Shown here piece after piece: positions 34,549 to 42,654 of a stretch of DNA of 64,000 nucleotides. Each line of letters starts with the position of its first letter. Position 1 is the first letter of the stretch. The position numbers and the translations under genes were made by a program. The notes below the pieces were generated by a model, which ran no database searches, was not told where the DNA came from, and saw nothing but the letters and a program-made list of their open reading frames with translations. This DNA is from an uncultured Collinsella sp. (GTDB lineage: Bacteria > Actinomycetota > Coriobacteriia > Coriobacteriales > Coriobacteriaceae), in the NCBI GenBank assembly GCA_900541675.1, contig UQKU01000008.1, forward strand, positions 9,783 through 73,782. The letters are read 5' to 3'.

Positions 34549-36408
34549 ATGAATCCGTACACTTCCTCCGGTTCGGTCGCCACGATGACGGCCAACGTGT
34601 CCGGTAACGATAACCTCAACGACCTGGGCGACGGTCCGCGCCAGCCCGGCTACCCCGAGCGCTATCCCGTGGGCGCGGTGACCCGCCGCCTGCTGGGCTA
34701 TGTTCGCCCGCACCGCGTCTCGTTTACGGCGTCGTTTGTGAGCGCCGCCGTTTCGGTGATCTTGCAGCTCTACACGCCCATTCTCATTGGTGAGGGCATC
34801 GATCTTATCGTCGCCGCCGGGCGGGTGGACTTCGATGCGCTGCTGCCACTCGTTACCAAACTCGCGCTCGTTGTGGTGGGCGCCGCGGCCTTCCAGTGGC
34901 TGCAGGGCTACTGCGTCAACCGCTTGTCCTACGAGACGGTGCGTGACATGCGCGTGGAGGCGAGCGACAAGCTCAGCCGCATGCCGCTCAGCTTTATCGA
35001 CAGCCACGCCCACGGCGACCTTATGAGCCGCGTGGTCAACGACGTCGATCAGGTGGGCGACGGTCTGCTGCAGGGCTTCACGCAGCTCTTCACCGGTGTT
35101 ATTACCATCGTGGGCACGCTCGCGTTTATGCTTTCCATCAACCTGACCATGACGCTCGTGGTGGTGCTCGTCACGCCGCTTTCCATTTTTGCAGCCGGTG
35201 CTATTGCCAAGCTTTCCAACAAGAGTTTTACGGCCCAGCAGCGTATTCAGGGTCAACTGGGTGGTCATATCGAGGAGTACGTAGGCGAGCAGAAGCTCGT
35301 GGACGCGTTTGCCTATGGCCCCAACGCCCAGCAGCGCTTCGACGCCCTCAATGCCGAGCTCTACACCGCGGGCGAGCGTGCGCAGTTTATGGGTTCGCTC
35401 TCCAACCCCGGTACGCGTTTTATCAATAACATCATCTATGCCGTGGTTGCTGTGATCGGCTGCGTGGGCGTGATCACGGGCGTGCCGGCGGCGCTTACGG
35501 TGGGCGGCGTGCAGATTTTCCTGTCCTTTGCCAACCAGTACACCAAGCCGTTCAACGAGGTTACCAACGTCATTACGCAGATCCAGACCGCGTACGCCTC
35601 GGCGCGTCGCATGTTCGCGCTGCTCGATGCACGCGAGCAGGAGCCCGACGCATCGGACGCCGTGGAGCTTGCCGCCCCGCAGGGTGAGGTGACCTTTGAG
35701 CATGTGGACTTTAGCTATGTGCCCGACCGCAAGCTGCTGCAGGATATCTGCATCGAGGCCAAGCCCGGCATGCGCTTTGCCCTGGTCGGTCCCACGGGCT
35801 GCGGAAAGACAACGCTCATCAATCTGCTGCTGCGTTTTTACGATATCGATGCCGGCCGCATCATGGTCGATGGTCGGTCTTCGCGTGACTACACGCGCGC
35901 GAGCCTACGCCGCGCCTTTGGCATGGTGTTGCAGGATACGTGGCTGTTCGAGGGCACGGTGGCGGACAACATTGCTTACGGTTGTCCAGGCGCCACGCGC
36001 GAGCAGGTCATCGAAGCCGCCAAGCGCGCGCACGCGCACAAGTTTATCGTGCAGCTGCCAGGCGGCTACGACACGGTGATTGGCGAGGACGGCGGTACGT
36101 TTAGCCAGGGCCAAAAGCAGCTGCTGTGCATTGCGCGCGTTATGCTCACCGACCCGGCTATCTTGCTGCTGGATGAGGCGACCTCGAGCATCGATACGCG
36201 CACCGAGCTGCAGGTGCAGGCGGCATTCGACGAGCTCATGGCCGGTCGCACGAGCTTTGTCGTGGCGCACCGCCTGAGCACCATCCGCAACGCCGACTGC
36301 ATTCTGGTCATGCGCGACGGCGAGATTATCGAGCGCGGCACGCACGACGAGCTGCTAGCGGCAGGCGGCTTCTACGCCGAGCTCTACTGCAGCCAGTTTG
36401 CCCAGTGA
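34549..36408 (+). CDS. ABC exporter half-transporter, catalytic partner (second pair)
   Basis: 619 residues. Short hydrophilic N terminus (~35), membrane domain, then ATPase domain with Walker A PTGCGKTT, diverged signature FSQGQKQ and Walker B LLLDEATSSID with the catalytic Glu. Complements the upstream gene to form a heterodimeric exporter. AAGGAGGG site lies within the end of the previous gene. No regulator gene adjoins this pair, unlike the MarR-linked one. Confidence 0.9.
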   Translation: MNPYTSSGSVATMTANVSGNDNLNDLGDGPRQPGYPERYPVGAVTRRLLGYVRPHRVSFTASFVSAAVSVILQLYTPILIGEGIDLIVAAGRVDFDALLPLVTKLALVVVGAAAFQWLQGYCVNRLSYETVRDMRVEASDKLSRMPLSFIDSHAHGDLMSRVVNDVDQVGDGLLQGFTQLFTGVITIVGTLAFMLSINLTMTLVVVLVTPLSIFAAGAIAKLSNKSFTAQQRIQGQLGGHIEEYVGEQKLVDAFAYGPNAQQRFDALNAELYTAGERAQFMGSLSNPGTRFINNIIYAVVAVIGCVGVITGVPAALTVGGVQIFLSFANQYTKPFNEVTNVITQIQTAYASARRMFALLDAREQEPDASDAVELAAPQGEVTFEHVDFSYVPDRKLLQDICIEAKPGMRFALVGPTGCGKTTLINLLLRFYDIDAGRIMVDGRSSRDYTRASLRRAFGMVLQDTWLFEGTVADNIAYGCPGATREQVIEAAKRAHAHKFIVQLPGGYDTVIGEDGGTFSQGQKQLLCIARVMLTDPAILLLDEATSSIDTRTELQVQAAFDELMAGRTSFVVAHRLSTIRNADCILVMRDGEIIERGTHDELLAAGGFYAELYCSQFAQ

Positions 36409-36448
36409 GCACGGCCGTGGGGCAAATGAATCAATCGACAGACGGTGG

Positions 36449-36476
36449 TTTACATCTGTCACGTAAGTACTAAGAT
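36449..36476 (+). promoter_or_regulatory. Predicted promoter of the flavodoxin gene
   Basis: TTTACA (36449-36454) and TAAGAT (36471-36476), spacing 16 bp, about 60 bp before the start codon. Confidence 0.5.
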
Positions 36477-36535
36477 ATTCATCTAATAAATTGCATTAGT
36501 GGCTTTAGTTTTGGGGGAAACGAGGCAACGTGACT

Positions 36536-37087
36536 ATGACGTGCTCTTTGGTGGTTAACAGCAAGAGCGGTAATACCAGGATGGTTTCGGGCGCGATCAA
36601 GCGCGCTCTGCAGGCTGCGGGTGTTGAGTTTGTCCATGCCGCGGCGTTGAGTGACGATGCGGATGCAGATCAGGTTGCGCTCGAGGCGCAGGGCGCCTGC
36701 GCGGCCGACACGGTGCTCGTCGGTTTTTGGTGCGACAAGGGCGCGTGCACGCCTTCGGTCGCGGCGTTGCTCTCCGCCTTGCACGGCAAGCGCGTCTTTC
36801 TGTTTGGTACCTGCGGTTTTGGCGCCAGCGAGGAGTACTTTAGGCAGATTATCGACCGCGTATCGTCTAACTTGGCCAATGATGCCGAGCTTGCGGGCTG
36901 GGCGATGTGCCAGGGCAAGATGGGCCCTGCCGTAAAGCAGCGCTACGAGGCAATGCTTGAGCAAGAACCCGAAAACGCGCGCTATAAGATGCTGCTCGAC
37001 AACTGGTTTGCCGCAAAGGATCACCCCACCAAGGAAGATCTGGACAACATGGCTGCAGCCGCCAAAAAGGCCGTGCTGGGGGAGTAG
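36536..37087 (+). CDS. Flavodoxin-family protein
   Basis: 183 residues. N-terminal phosphate-binding loop VVNSKSGNTRMV is that of flavodoxins, followed by VLVGFWCDKGACTPSV and FLFGTCGFGASEEYF, which border the FMN site in the flavodoxin_3-like group. Likely an FMN electron carrier or a small flavin reductase. Similar proteins partner reductases in gut anaerobes, but no partner is next to it. A GTG two codons upstream (36530) is an alternative start; GAGG lies between. Confidence 0.8.
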   Translation: MTCSLVVNSKSGNTRMVSGAIKRALQAAGVEFVHAAALSDDADADQVALEAQGACAADTVLVGFWCDKGACTPSVAALLSALHGKRVFLFGTCGFGASEEYFRQIIDRVSSNLANDAELAGWAMCQGKMGPAVKQRYEAMLEQEPENARYKMLLDNWFAAKDHPTKEDLDNMAAAAKKAVLGE

Positions 37088-37129
37088 CTCTCATCGCTGA
37101 CGGCGGTCGGTCCATCTTTCTAAATGAAA

Positions 37130-37258
37130 CGTCCTCCCGGGCGTCGGGGCACGAAGTTCCCTGCTCTACAGTCCTGCGCAAGACGAAGGCCACATTAAGT
37201 GGCCTTCTTTGCGTGCGGAACTCGCGATGAACTTCGTGCCCCGCCGTCCGGGAGGACG
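37130..37258. repeat. Long-armed palindromic element, core family copy 2 (inverted)
   Basis: 30-bp arms (37130-37159, 37229-37258) match at 28 positions. The core, read on the minus strand, is nearly the same as in the elements at 2084 and 42505: GCGAGTTCCGCACGCAAAG, hairpin GAAGGCCAC-TTAAT-GTGGCCTTC, then GTCTTGCGCAGGACTG. Left boundary of the surface-protein cassette. Confidence 0.9.
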
Positions 37259-37299
37259 CCTCTTTATTGATGGGAGGCCTGATAGGTCGATGGTTCCGT

Positions 37300-37770
37300 G
37301 CCCGGATGCGTCCAAAGTGGGACGGGCTTTCCGGATGGGCAGGCTTTCGAAAAATGCGTCCCGGAATTTGCCTTTGGAATGGGACGTAGTTTCCCGTTGA
37401 GGTGCTTTGCGGAAAGTGCATCCCACTCTGGGCGGTCGAAGTGGGACACACTTTCCCAAAGGCGCTCCAACGGGAAATTGCGTCCCATTATTCGGTCAAG
37501 AAACGGGATGCATTTTCCCAATGAGAGCAAAACCGGAAAATGCATCCCACAATCAGCCCTCAAAGTGGGACGCCGTTTCCCAATGAGGCTCAAGCGGAAA
37601 ATGCATCCCGGAATTTGCGCTCAAAGTGGGATGCGGTTTCCGGTTGAGGGTCTAAGGGGAAAATTCGTCCCAGAATCGACGCTTGAAATGGGATGCAGTT
37701 TCCCGATGAGGCACTCGACGGAAAATACATCCCAGAAATGGCCTTTGAGCTGGGATAAGATTTCCGCGGC
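37300..37770. repeat. Left array of ~62-bp hairpin repeats (7 full units plus partial)
   Basis: Tandem units of 61-63 bp. Each contains GGGAYGCAnTTTCC, a 13-15-nt loop often reading AATGAGnCTCAAC, and the inverted GGAAAnTGCRTCCC, then a spacer near AGAATCnGCnCTCAAAGT. Units differ from each other by several bases, so this is an old, drifting array. It is open in several frames only because of its composition; no gene is supported. Covers most of the 800-bp gap before the surface protein. Confidence 0.9.
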
Positions 37771-37783
37771 ATCTCGGATTCTC

Positions 37784-37857
37784 AAAAATGAGACACGCCG
37801 TTGGCGAAAATGAGACACGTGATATCGGGCATCGGATGTATCATTTGCAAAAATGAG
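37784..37857 (+). promoter_or_regulatory. Three AAAATGAG direct repeats before the surface-protein gene
   Basis: AAAAATGAGACACG (37784), GAAAATGAGACACG (37806) and AAAAATGAG (37849) lie in the 120 bp before the start codon. Likely part of the promoter region or a regulator site. Confidence 0.4.
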
Positions 37858-37888
37858 TCCACTCCACTCGAGTAAAGCGAGGTCCCTC

Positions 37889-39790
37889 ATGTACGTTCCA
37901 CACCCCCGTATCCGTAGGCTGTCGAAAATCCCGCTTGTTGGGACGGCGGCGCTTGCTGCGTTGATCGCCACGAGCGTCGCCTGCTTCACGGCCACGCCCC
38001 AGGTTGCCCAGGCGGCAGACGCGCCCGCAATCACCGATATGACCGAGCAGGATTATCAAGCCCTGGGTCTGGGCACGAGCGAGGACATTCCGGCCGATAC
38101 CGTTGGCCCCTATTCCACTGATACCCCCACGACGTTTGCCACGCGCAGCGAGGTCTATATGGCAGCTAACGGTAGCCATGGCAATCGCTACACTCTGCGC
38201 GACAAGCTCGAGAACGTCGAGCGCGGTGACATTGGCGGCAGCAGCAAACTCACCGATGGCTATGGAAGTGTGTGGGGCGCCGCAAAGTTCTGGCAAAACG
38301 TCAACAACTTCGATACGAACAGCGATCTCTACAAGCATAGCGACTACGGTGGCGGCACCTGGTCGTACCTAAGCAACAATGAGTCCTCAACAGTACTCGC
38401 CAACGACAACAACGGTTTCTCGGGCATTCACGCCACGAGTGTTGAGTTCTGCAGCGACGCCAGCACGGGCAAAAAGAGCCGCGTTGCCGAGCTCCGTGCC
38501 TACGGCGACAGTTCCTCCACGACGATTGACGGCAAGTCATACGCCGGAAAGGTTGAGCTGGTCCTCTACTCGTTTAGCAACGGGCGCACGCGCACTCTCG
38601 ACACACACCTGCCGGTGGCGGTCAACACTAATATGATGTACGAAGGCCGTTTTAAGTACCTGGATGCCGGTTACCTGCAAGAGCACGACGCCGTCTTTGA
38701 TGTCGAGGCGGGCGATGTCGATGGCGACGGCGTCGACGAGCTTTTTGTCTACGCGGGCTGCTATGTCGACGAGAACGGCGTGCGCAAGGCTGTAGTCGAC
38801 ATGTATGACTTGGAGGGCGGCAACTGGAAGCAAAGCGTCGTCAAGATCGATGCCGGTAACGCCGCGGACTACACCACGCACAACAAGGGCGGGAACGACT
38901 CCTGGACGCAGCTTCAGTCAGCTCCTGTCGTTTCGCTAGCGGCCGGCGACCTCGATCGCGATTTTTGCGATGACCTCGCCATCGTGGTCTCGGCACCCTA
39001 CGGCAAGAAGAATATTGATAAGTCGACGCATTGCGAGCTGTTTTCGTGGGATGCATCCAAGGGTGCGCTCGTCCATGTCGATGCTCTGGGCGACGCGGGC
39101 GCAATCTCCCTCTCCGCGAACGGCAAGACCATGGTCGCTGCGAATGTGACGTTCGGCACGTTTGCCGCCTACGATGAAGAAGGAAAGAAGACGGGTGAAA
39201 CCGTCACGGGCCTTATTCTTGCGGGCTATGACTGGCAACGCAGCGCTTTTGATTACGGCGCTTCTGACGGCAGCAAGGGGCTGTACGGCGCGCTGTACCG
39301 CTACGCGTATTTTGACTCGGAGTCTGGCGAGTTCAAGCTTTCCGATTGCAAGGAATGCAGAGACGGGCTCCTCGCCTCCTATGGGCTGATGCATGTGCCC
39401 AACAGCGCATGGAAGGATAGCGCTCAGGATAAGCGCTATCCGTGCACCTTGGCGCCTATTGCCCTTGCCACTGCCAACCTTGACGGCCTGTCCGAGCAGC
39501 TGGCGGTCGACGAGGTGCTCGTGGGCGGCGATGTGTTCCGCGACTTTGCCTGCAACACGGCACAGAGCGGGGCTCAGGGCTTGGGGTCCATGGTCGGAAC
39601 CATGAGCATGAGCGGTCAGCAATACAACAGCAGCAACAAGCATGACCACAAGGGTATAGAGCAGGTGTGGATCAGCGACGTCAAGGCGGGCAGCGTCTCG
39701 GGTTCGGACCGCTATAACGAGAGCTTATCGCCGTGGTGGGCAAGCACCGCGACGAGGACCTGCGCAAGAACGATGACTACTATTGGATGA
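37889..39790 (+). CDS. Sortase-anchored surface protein, N-terminal part (upstream of frameshift)
   Basis: Signal peptide with basic start (PRIRRLSK), hydrophobic core and AQA cleavage region near residue 41. Then a beta-rich secreted region with FG-GAP/VCBS-like calcium-loop motifs: DVDGDGVDELFVYAG, AGDLDRDFCDDLAIV and ANLDGLSEQLAVDEVLVGG. The frame is lost near 39720: the true protein should read NEELIAVVGKHRDED, continuing in the frame of the next entry, so one base (a G of GAGGAG) is missing at 39719-39726. After it this frame runs 22 wrong codons to a stop. ATG 37889 is preferred over 37853 because GAGGTC precedes it. Confidence 0.85.
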   Translation: MYVPHPRIRRLSKIPLVGTAALAALIATSVACFTATPQVAQAADAPAITDMTEQDYQALGLGTSEDIPADTVGPYSTDTPTTFATRSEVYMAANGSHGNRYTLRDKLENVERGDIGGSSKLTDGYGSVWGAAKFWQNVNNFDTNSDLYKHSDYGGGTWSYLSNNESSTVLANDNNGFSGIHATSVEFCSDASTGKKSRVAELRAYGDSSSTTIDGKSYAGKVELVLYSFSNGRTRTLDTHLPVAVNTNMMYEGRFKYLDAGYLQEHDAVFDVEAGDVDGDGVDELFVYAGCYVDENGVRKAVVDMYDLEGGNWKQSVVKIDAGNAADYTTHNKGGNDSWTQLQSAPVVSLAAGDLDRDFCDDLAIVVSAPYGKKNIDKSTHCELFSWDASKGALVHVDALGDAGAISLSANGKTMVAANVTFGTFAAYDEEGKKTGETVTGLILAGYDWQRSAFDYGASDGSKGLYGALYRYAYFDSESGEFKLSDCKECRDGLLASYGLMHVPNSAWKDSAQDKRYPCTLAPIALATANLDGLSEQLAVDEVLVGGDVFRDFACNTAQSGAQGLGSMVGTMSMSGQQYNSSNKHDHKGIEQVWISDVKAGSVSGSDRYNESLSPWWASTATRTCARTMTTIG

Positions 39791-41976
39791 CCGCCTCGCA
39801 TTTTTCGCTCGACGAGAACGGAAAGGTGCGCCGCGGCGAGGAGCAGGTGATTAGCGAGAGCAACCGTCGCGGCACTACCTACGGCACATTTATCTCGCTC
39901 GCGCTGCCCGACGTCGACAACGACAGCGTCAAGATCACGTACAAGGACCGCTACAAGGTCTATACCAACCCGCGCGTGCTTGCCGTGCTGCAGGATGCGC
40001 CCTATGTTGAGGATCTGGAGCAGGCATACGGCTATCTGGTGTTGGGCGGCACGTCATACGGAGAGGAAAAGGGCACGGGGACATCCCAGGGCTATACCAT
40101 TGGCGCCGAGTTGGGCGTTGCCGTCGAGGTGCAGACCGGTCCGCCCCTGGTCGCGATGAATGCTTCAGTCGATTTTGCCGCCGAGGGATGCTATGACTAC
40201 CGGAGCGATCGCACGGTCAGCGCAAGCGTAAGCTATGAGTCGCATGCCGGCGAGGGTGACAAGGCCGTGCTCTACACGATTCCGATGGTCTATTACGAGT
40301 ATGAGATCGAAAATGAGGAAACTGGTGGCAAGGGCGTGATGGCGGCGCCCGTGTCGCTCGGCGCGCAGACCTCGGTCGTTAATGTCGAGGCCTATGACCG
40401 CATTGCCAAACAGCACAATATGACGCCGCTCAGCTACTTTTTGACCAACCGGTCGGGAGAACCCGGAACCTATCAAACGACGCTCAACGGCGAGACTCCC
40501 GTTGGGGATTCCTTTGGCCTGGGCAAGCCTGGCGTAACGCGCGCCTACACGCACGATGGGTTTAACGGCGCCGCCGCGCAGTCGGGGGCGAGCATTGAGC
40601 AGACCATCGAAGTCGAGGAGGGCAAGGAGCAGGAGCTCGAGCTCGGCTTGACGCTGAACGGCAGCGTTGTCATGGGCGCGAAGCTCGCAAAGCACGAGTT
40701 GTTTGGCGGCCTGTGCTTTGGTGCCAACGCCGGCTTTACTACGGGTAACTCCTCGAGTGAATCGACCGAATACGGCGGCACCGTCGACAACCTGCCCGAG
40801 GCCGCGCAGGGCAAGTACGGTTTTGTGTGGCGTCTGGGCGTCAACGCGGTGGATGTCGACAAGTTCGAGGCAGACTCGGGCGACAAGCTCGGCACCAAGG
40901 ACACCGACCAGTTCTGGATCGTGGGCTATGACGTTAAGGACGTCGAGATGCCCGACGCGCCGGCCGTGACGGGCTTTACGGCAAACGCCGTCGATTCGAC
41001 CAGCGTTACGTTTAGCTGGGACGATGTACTCGCAAACAAGAGTGGCTTTAGCTACGGCGTGGGCATGCTGCAGAGCAATGCGGCGGATGCGGTCGTCAAT
41101 AGCTGGAAGATTGCCGACAACACGCAGACCTCGATCAAGTGGGATGGGCTGCAGCCCAATACGGAGTATCGATTCGCCATCGCCGCCGTTAAGAATGGAT
41201 CCACGACCGAAACAGGTATTCGCTCGGCAATCATCACGGTCAAGACCATGCCCGATGGCATGACGATGACCGTGAGCGGACCTGCGGCGGATGCTGCGGA
41301 GTGGTCGGATCTTGGATACGACTCTTCGGTTGAGCGCACGGCGGGAAGCCACCTGACGCTCTCGGCGATTGGCCATGTGAAGCAACTCGGTGCCGACGAT
41401 AGCGAAACAGGGCTGGCACCGACCTATATGTGGTACCGCAAGGGCCGCGGCGAGACAGAGTTTAAGCTCGTGGGTGCCGATGGCAACCTCGCGGCTGGAA
41501 CGGCCTCAAAGCTCGAGATTGACCTGACCGCAGACGATGACGGTGCGCAGTATTACTGCCACGTGGGATACAACGACGTGGGCCTCGACACCGGCACGAC
41601 GCTCGTGAATATCGAGGCCGAGGAGACGGCGCCCACAACGGTGAACGCCACCCCGATCCGCACGCGCCGCCTGTTCTCACAGGCAAGTGCGGGCGCCAAG
41701 AAGTTCCTGGACCATACGCTGGTAAACACCGCCGGCCCAACCGATTCCGAAGGCTCAAAGGACCCCGAGACTCCTGAGACCCCGACGAACCCGGACAAGC
41801 CCAAGTCCGACAACGGAGCTAAGACCGACACCAAGGTCAAGACTACGACCACAGCGAAGAACCTCGCAAACACCGGCGACCAAACATTCGCCCTAGTCGC
41901 CACCGCAGCAGCAGCGGGAGCAACGCTCGTAGTGATAGCCCTCATCATGCTGATCAAGCGCCGCAAGACCCACTAG
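39733..41976 (+). CDS. Sortase-anchored surface protein, C-terminal part (downstream of frameshift)
   Basis: Continues the preceding entry after a one-base deletion; the GTG start given is only the first in-frame codon, with no ribosome site. Contains a beta-rich region of unknown fold, a fibronectin type III domain (PDAPAVTGFTANAVDSTSVT to SAIITVKT), an Ig-like domain ending DDDGAQYYCHVGY, a Pro/Lys/Thr linker, the sortase motif LANTGD, a membrane span and the tail KRRKTH. Together the two parts make a ~1360-residue wall-anchored protein, probably an adhesin or ligand-binding exoprotein. It may be a pseudogene, a phase variant or a sequencing error. Confidence 0.85.
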   Translation: MVGKHRDEDLRKNDDYYWMTASHFSLDENGKVRRGEEQVISESNRRGTTYGTFISLALPDVDNDSVKITYKDRYKVYTNPRVLAVLQDAPYVEDLEQAYGYLVLGGTSYGEEKGTGTSQGYTIGAELGVAVEVQTGPPLVAMNASVDFAAEGCYDYRSDRTVSASVSYESHAGEGDKAVLYTIPMVYYEYEIENEETGGKGVMAAPVSLGAQTSVVNVEAYDRIAKQHNMTPLSYFLTNRSGEPGTYQTTLNGETPVGDSFGLGKPGVTRAYTHDGFNGAAAQSGASIEQTIEVEEGKEQELELGLTLNGSVVMGAKLAKHELFGGLCFGANAGFTTGNSSSESTEYGGTVDNLPEAAQGKYGFVWRLGVNAVDVDKFEADSGDKLGTKDTDQFWIVGYDVKDVEMPDAPAVTGFTANAVDSTSVTFSWDDVLANKSGFSYGVGMLQSNAADAVVNSWKIADNTQTSIKWDGLQPNTEYRFAIAAVKNGSTTETGIRSAIITVKTMPDGMTMTVSGPAADAAEWSDLGYDSSVERTAGSHLTLSAIGHVKQLGADDSETGLAPTYMWYRKGRGETEFKLVGADGNLAAGTASKLEIDLTADDDGAQYYCHVGYNDVGLDTGTTLVNIEAEETAPTTVNATPIRTRRLFSQASAGAKKFLDHTLVNTAGPTDSEGSKDPETPETPTNPDKPKSDNGAKTDTKVKTTTTAKNLANTGDQTFALVATAAAAGATLVVIALIMLIKRRKTH

Positions 41977-42002
41977 TAGCCAGTCGAACATATCGACAAC
42001 CC

Positions 42003-42042
42003 AAAAACCCGGGTAGCCAAAAAACAGGCCACCCGGGTTTTC
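42003..42042 (+). terminator. Intrinsic terminator of the surface-protein gene
   Basis: AAAACCCGGGT..GCC / GGC..ACCCGGGTTTT hairpin with a TTTTCTG tail, 27 bp after the stop. Confidence 0.88.
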
Positions 42043-42048
42043 TGTTGA

Positions 42049-42421
42049 GTGGAGACTCCGCAAGCGGAAACTGCATCCCACGATTAGCGCCCGGAACGGG
42101 ACACATTTTCCGTCAGGCCCTCATCCGGAAAATCCATCCCAGTTTGAGCGCCCAGACCGGGACGCACTTTCCCAAAGGGTCCTCAACGGGAAACTGCGTC
42201 CCATAATTAGGCCGAGAAATGGGATGAACTTTCCCAATGAGAGCCAACCGGAAACCACGTCCCAGAATCAGCCCCCAAAGTGGGACGCACTTTCCCAACG
42301 AGCCTCAACCGGAAAATACATCCCGGAATCCAGCTGAATAGTGGGACACACTTTCCCAATCGGGTCCCAAGCGGAAACTGCATCCCATTCCAGACAAGAA
42401 TTCCGGGATACACTTTCCGCA
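42049..42421. repeat. Right array of ~62-bp hairpin repeats (5 full units plus partials)
   Basis: Same unit, same orientation and same arm sequences as the left array at 37300-37770 (GGGAYGCAnTTTCC ... GGAAAnTGCRTCCC). Ends with a half unit at GGGATACACTTTCCGC. No gene is supported within it. Confidence 0.9.
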
Positions 42422-42427
42422 AACAAA

Positions 42428-42450
42428 GAAGGCCACATAACGTGGCCTTC
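42428..42450. repeat. Solitary core-family hairpin
   Basis: GAAGGCCAC-ATAAC-GTGGCCTTC, the inner hairpin of the element at 37130 standing alone at the outer end of the right array. Confidence 0.75.
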
Positions 42451-42504
42451 AACTTATATATGTTCGGCGATACACCCAAGACAAGCCACGCTCCAACAAC
42501 AGGG

Positions 42505-42635
42505 CGTCTGTCCGGGCGGAGGTATGTAAGGTTCATCGCGAGTTCCGCACGCAAAGGAGGCCACTTAATGTGACCTCCGTCTTGCGCAGGACTGCCCGAG
42601 CAGGGAACCTTACGTTCCGCGTCGCCGGGCAGACG
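42505..42635. repeat. Long-armed palindromic element, core family copy 3
   Basis: Outer arms CGTCTGTCCGGGCG..GTAAGGTTC and GAACCTTAC..CGCCGGGCAGACG pair imperfectly in the middle. The core (GCGAGTTCCGCACGCAAAG, hairpin GAGGCCAC-TTAAT-GTGACCTC, GTCTTGCGCAGGACTG) matches the copy at 37130 in inverted order, so the two face each other across the surface-protein cassette. Confidence 0.88.
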
Positions 42636-42654
42636 AACCAGTTAAGACGCGCTG

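Noticed and set aside
37166..37813. Several overlapping open frames of 60-190 codons in the left array, and similar ones in the right array at 42113-42573
   Set aside because: They arise in four or more frames from repeats lacking stop codons, with no ribosome sites and only repeat-derived motifs (G..FP..LIGK type).
37300..42421. CRISPR arrays
   Set aside because: Repeated ~62-bp spacing at both sites, but the units are diverged palindromes with related, not unique, spacers, and there are no cas genes in the window.
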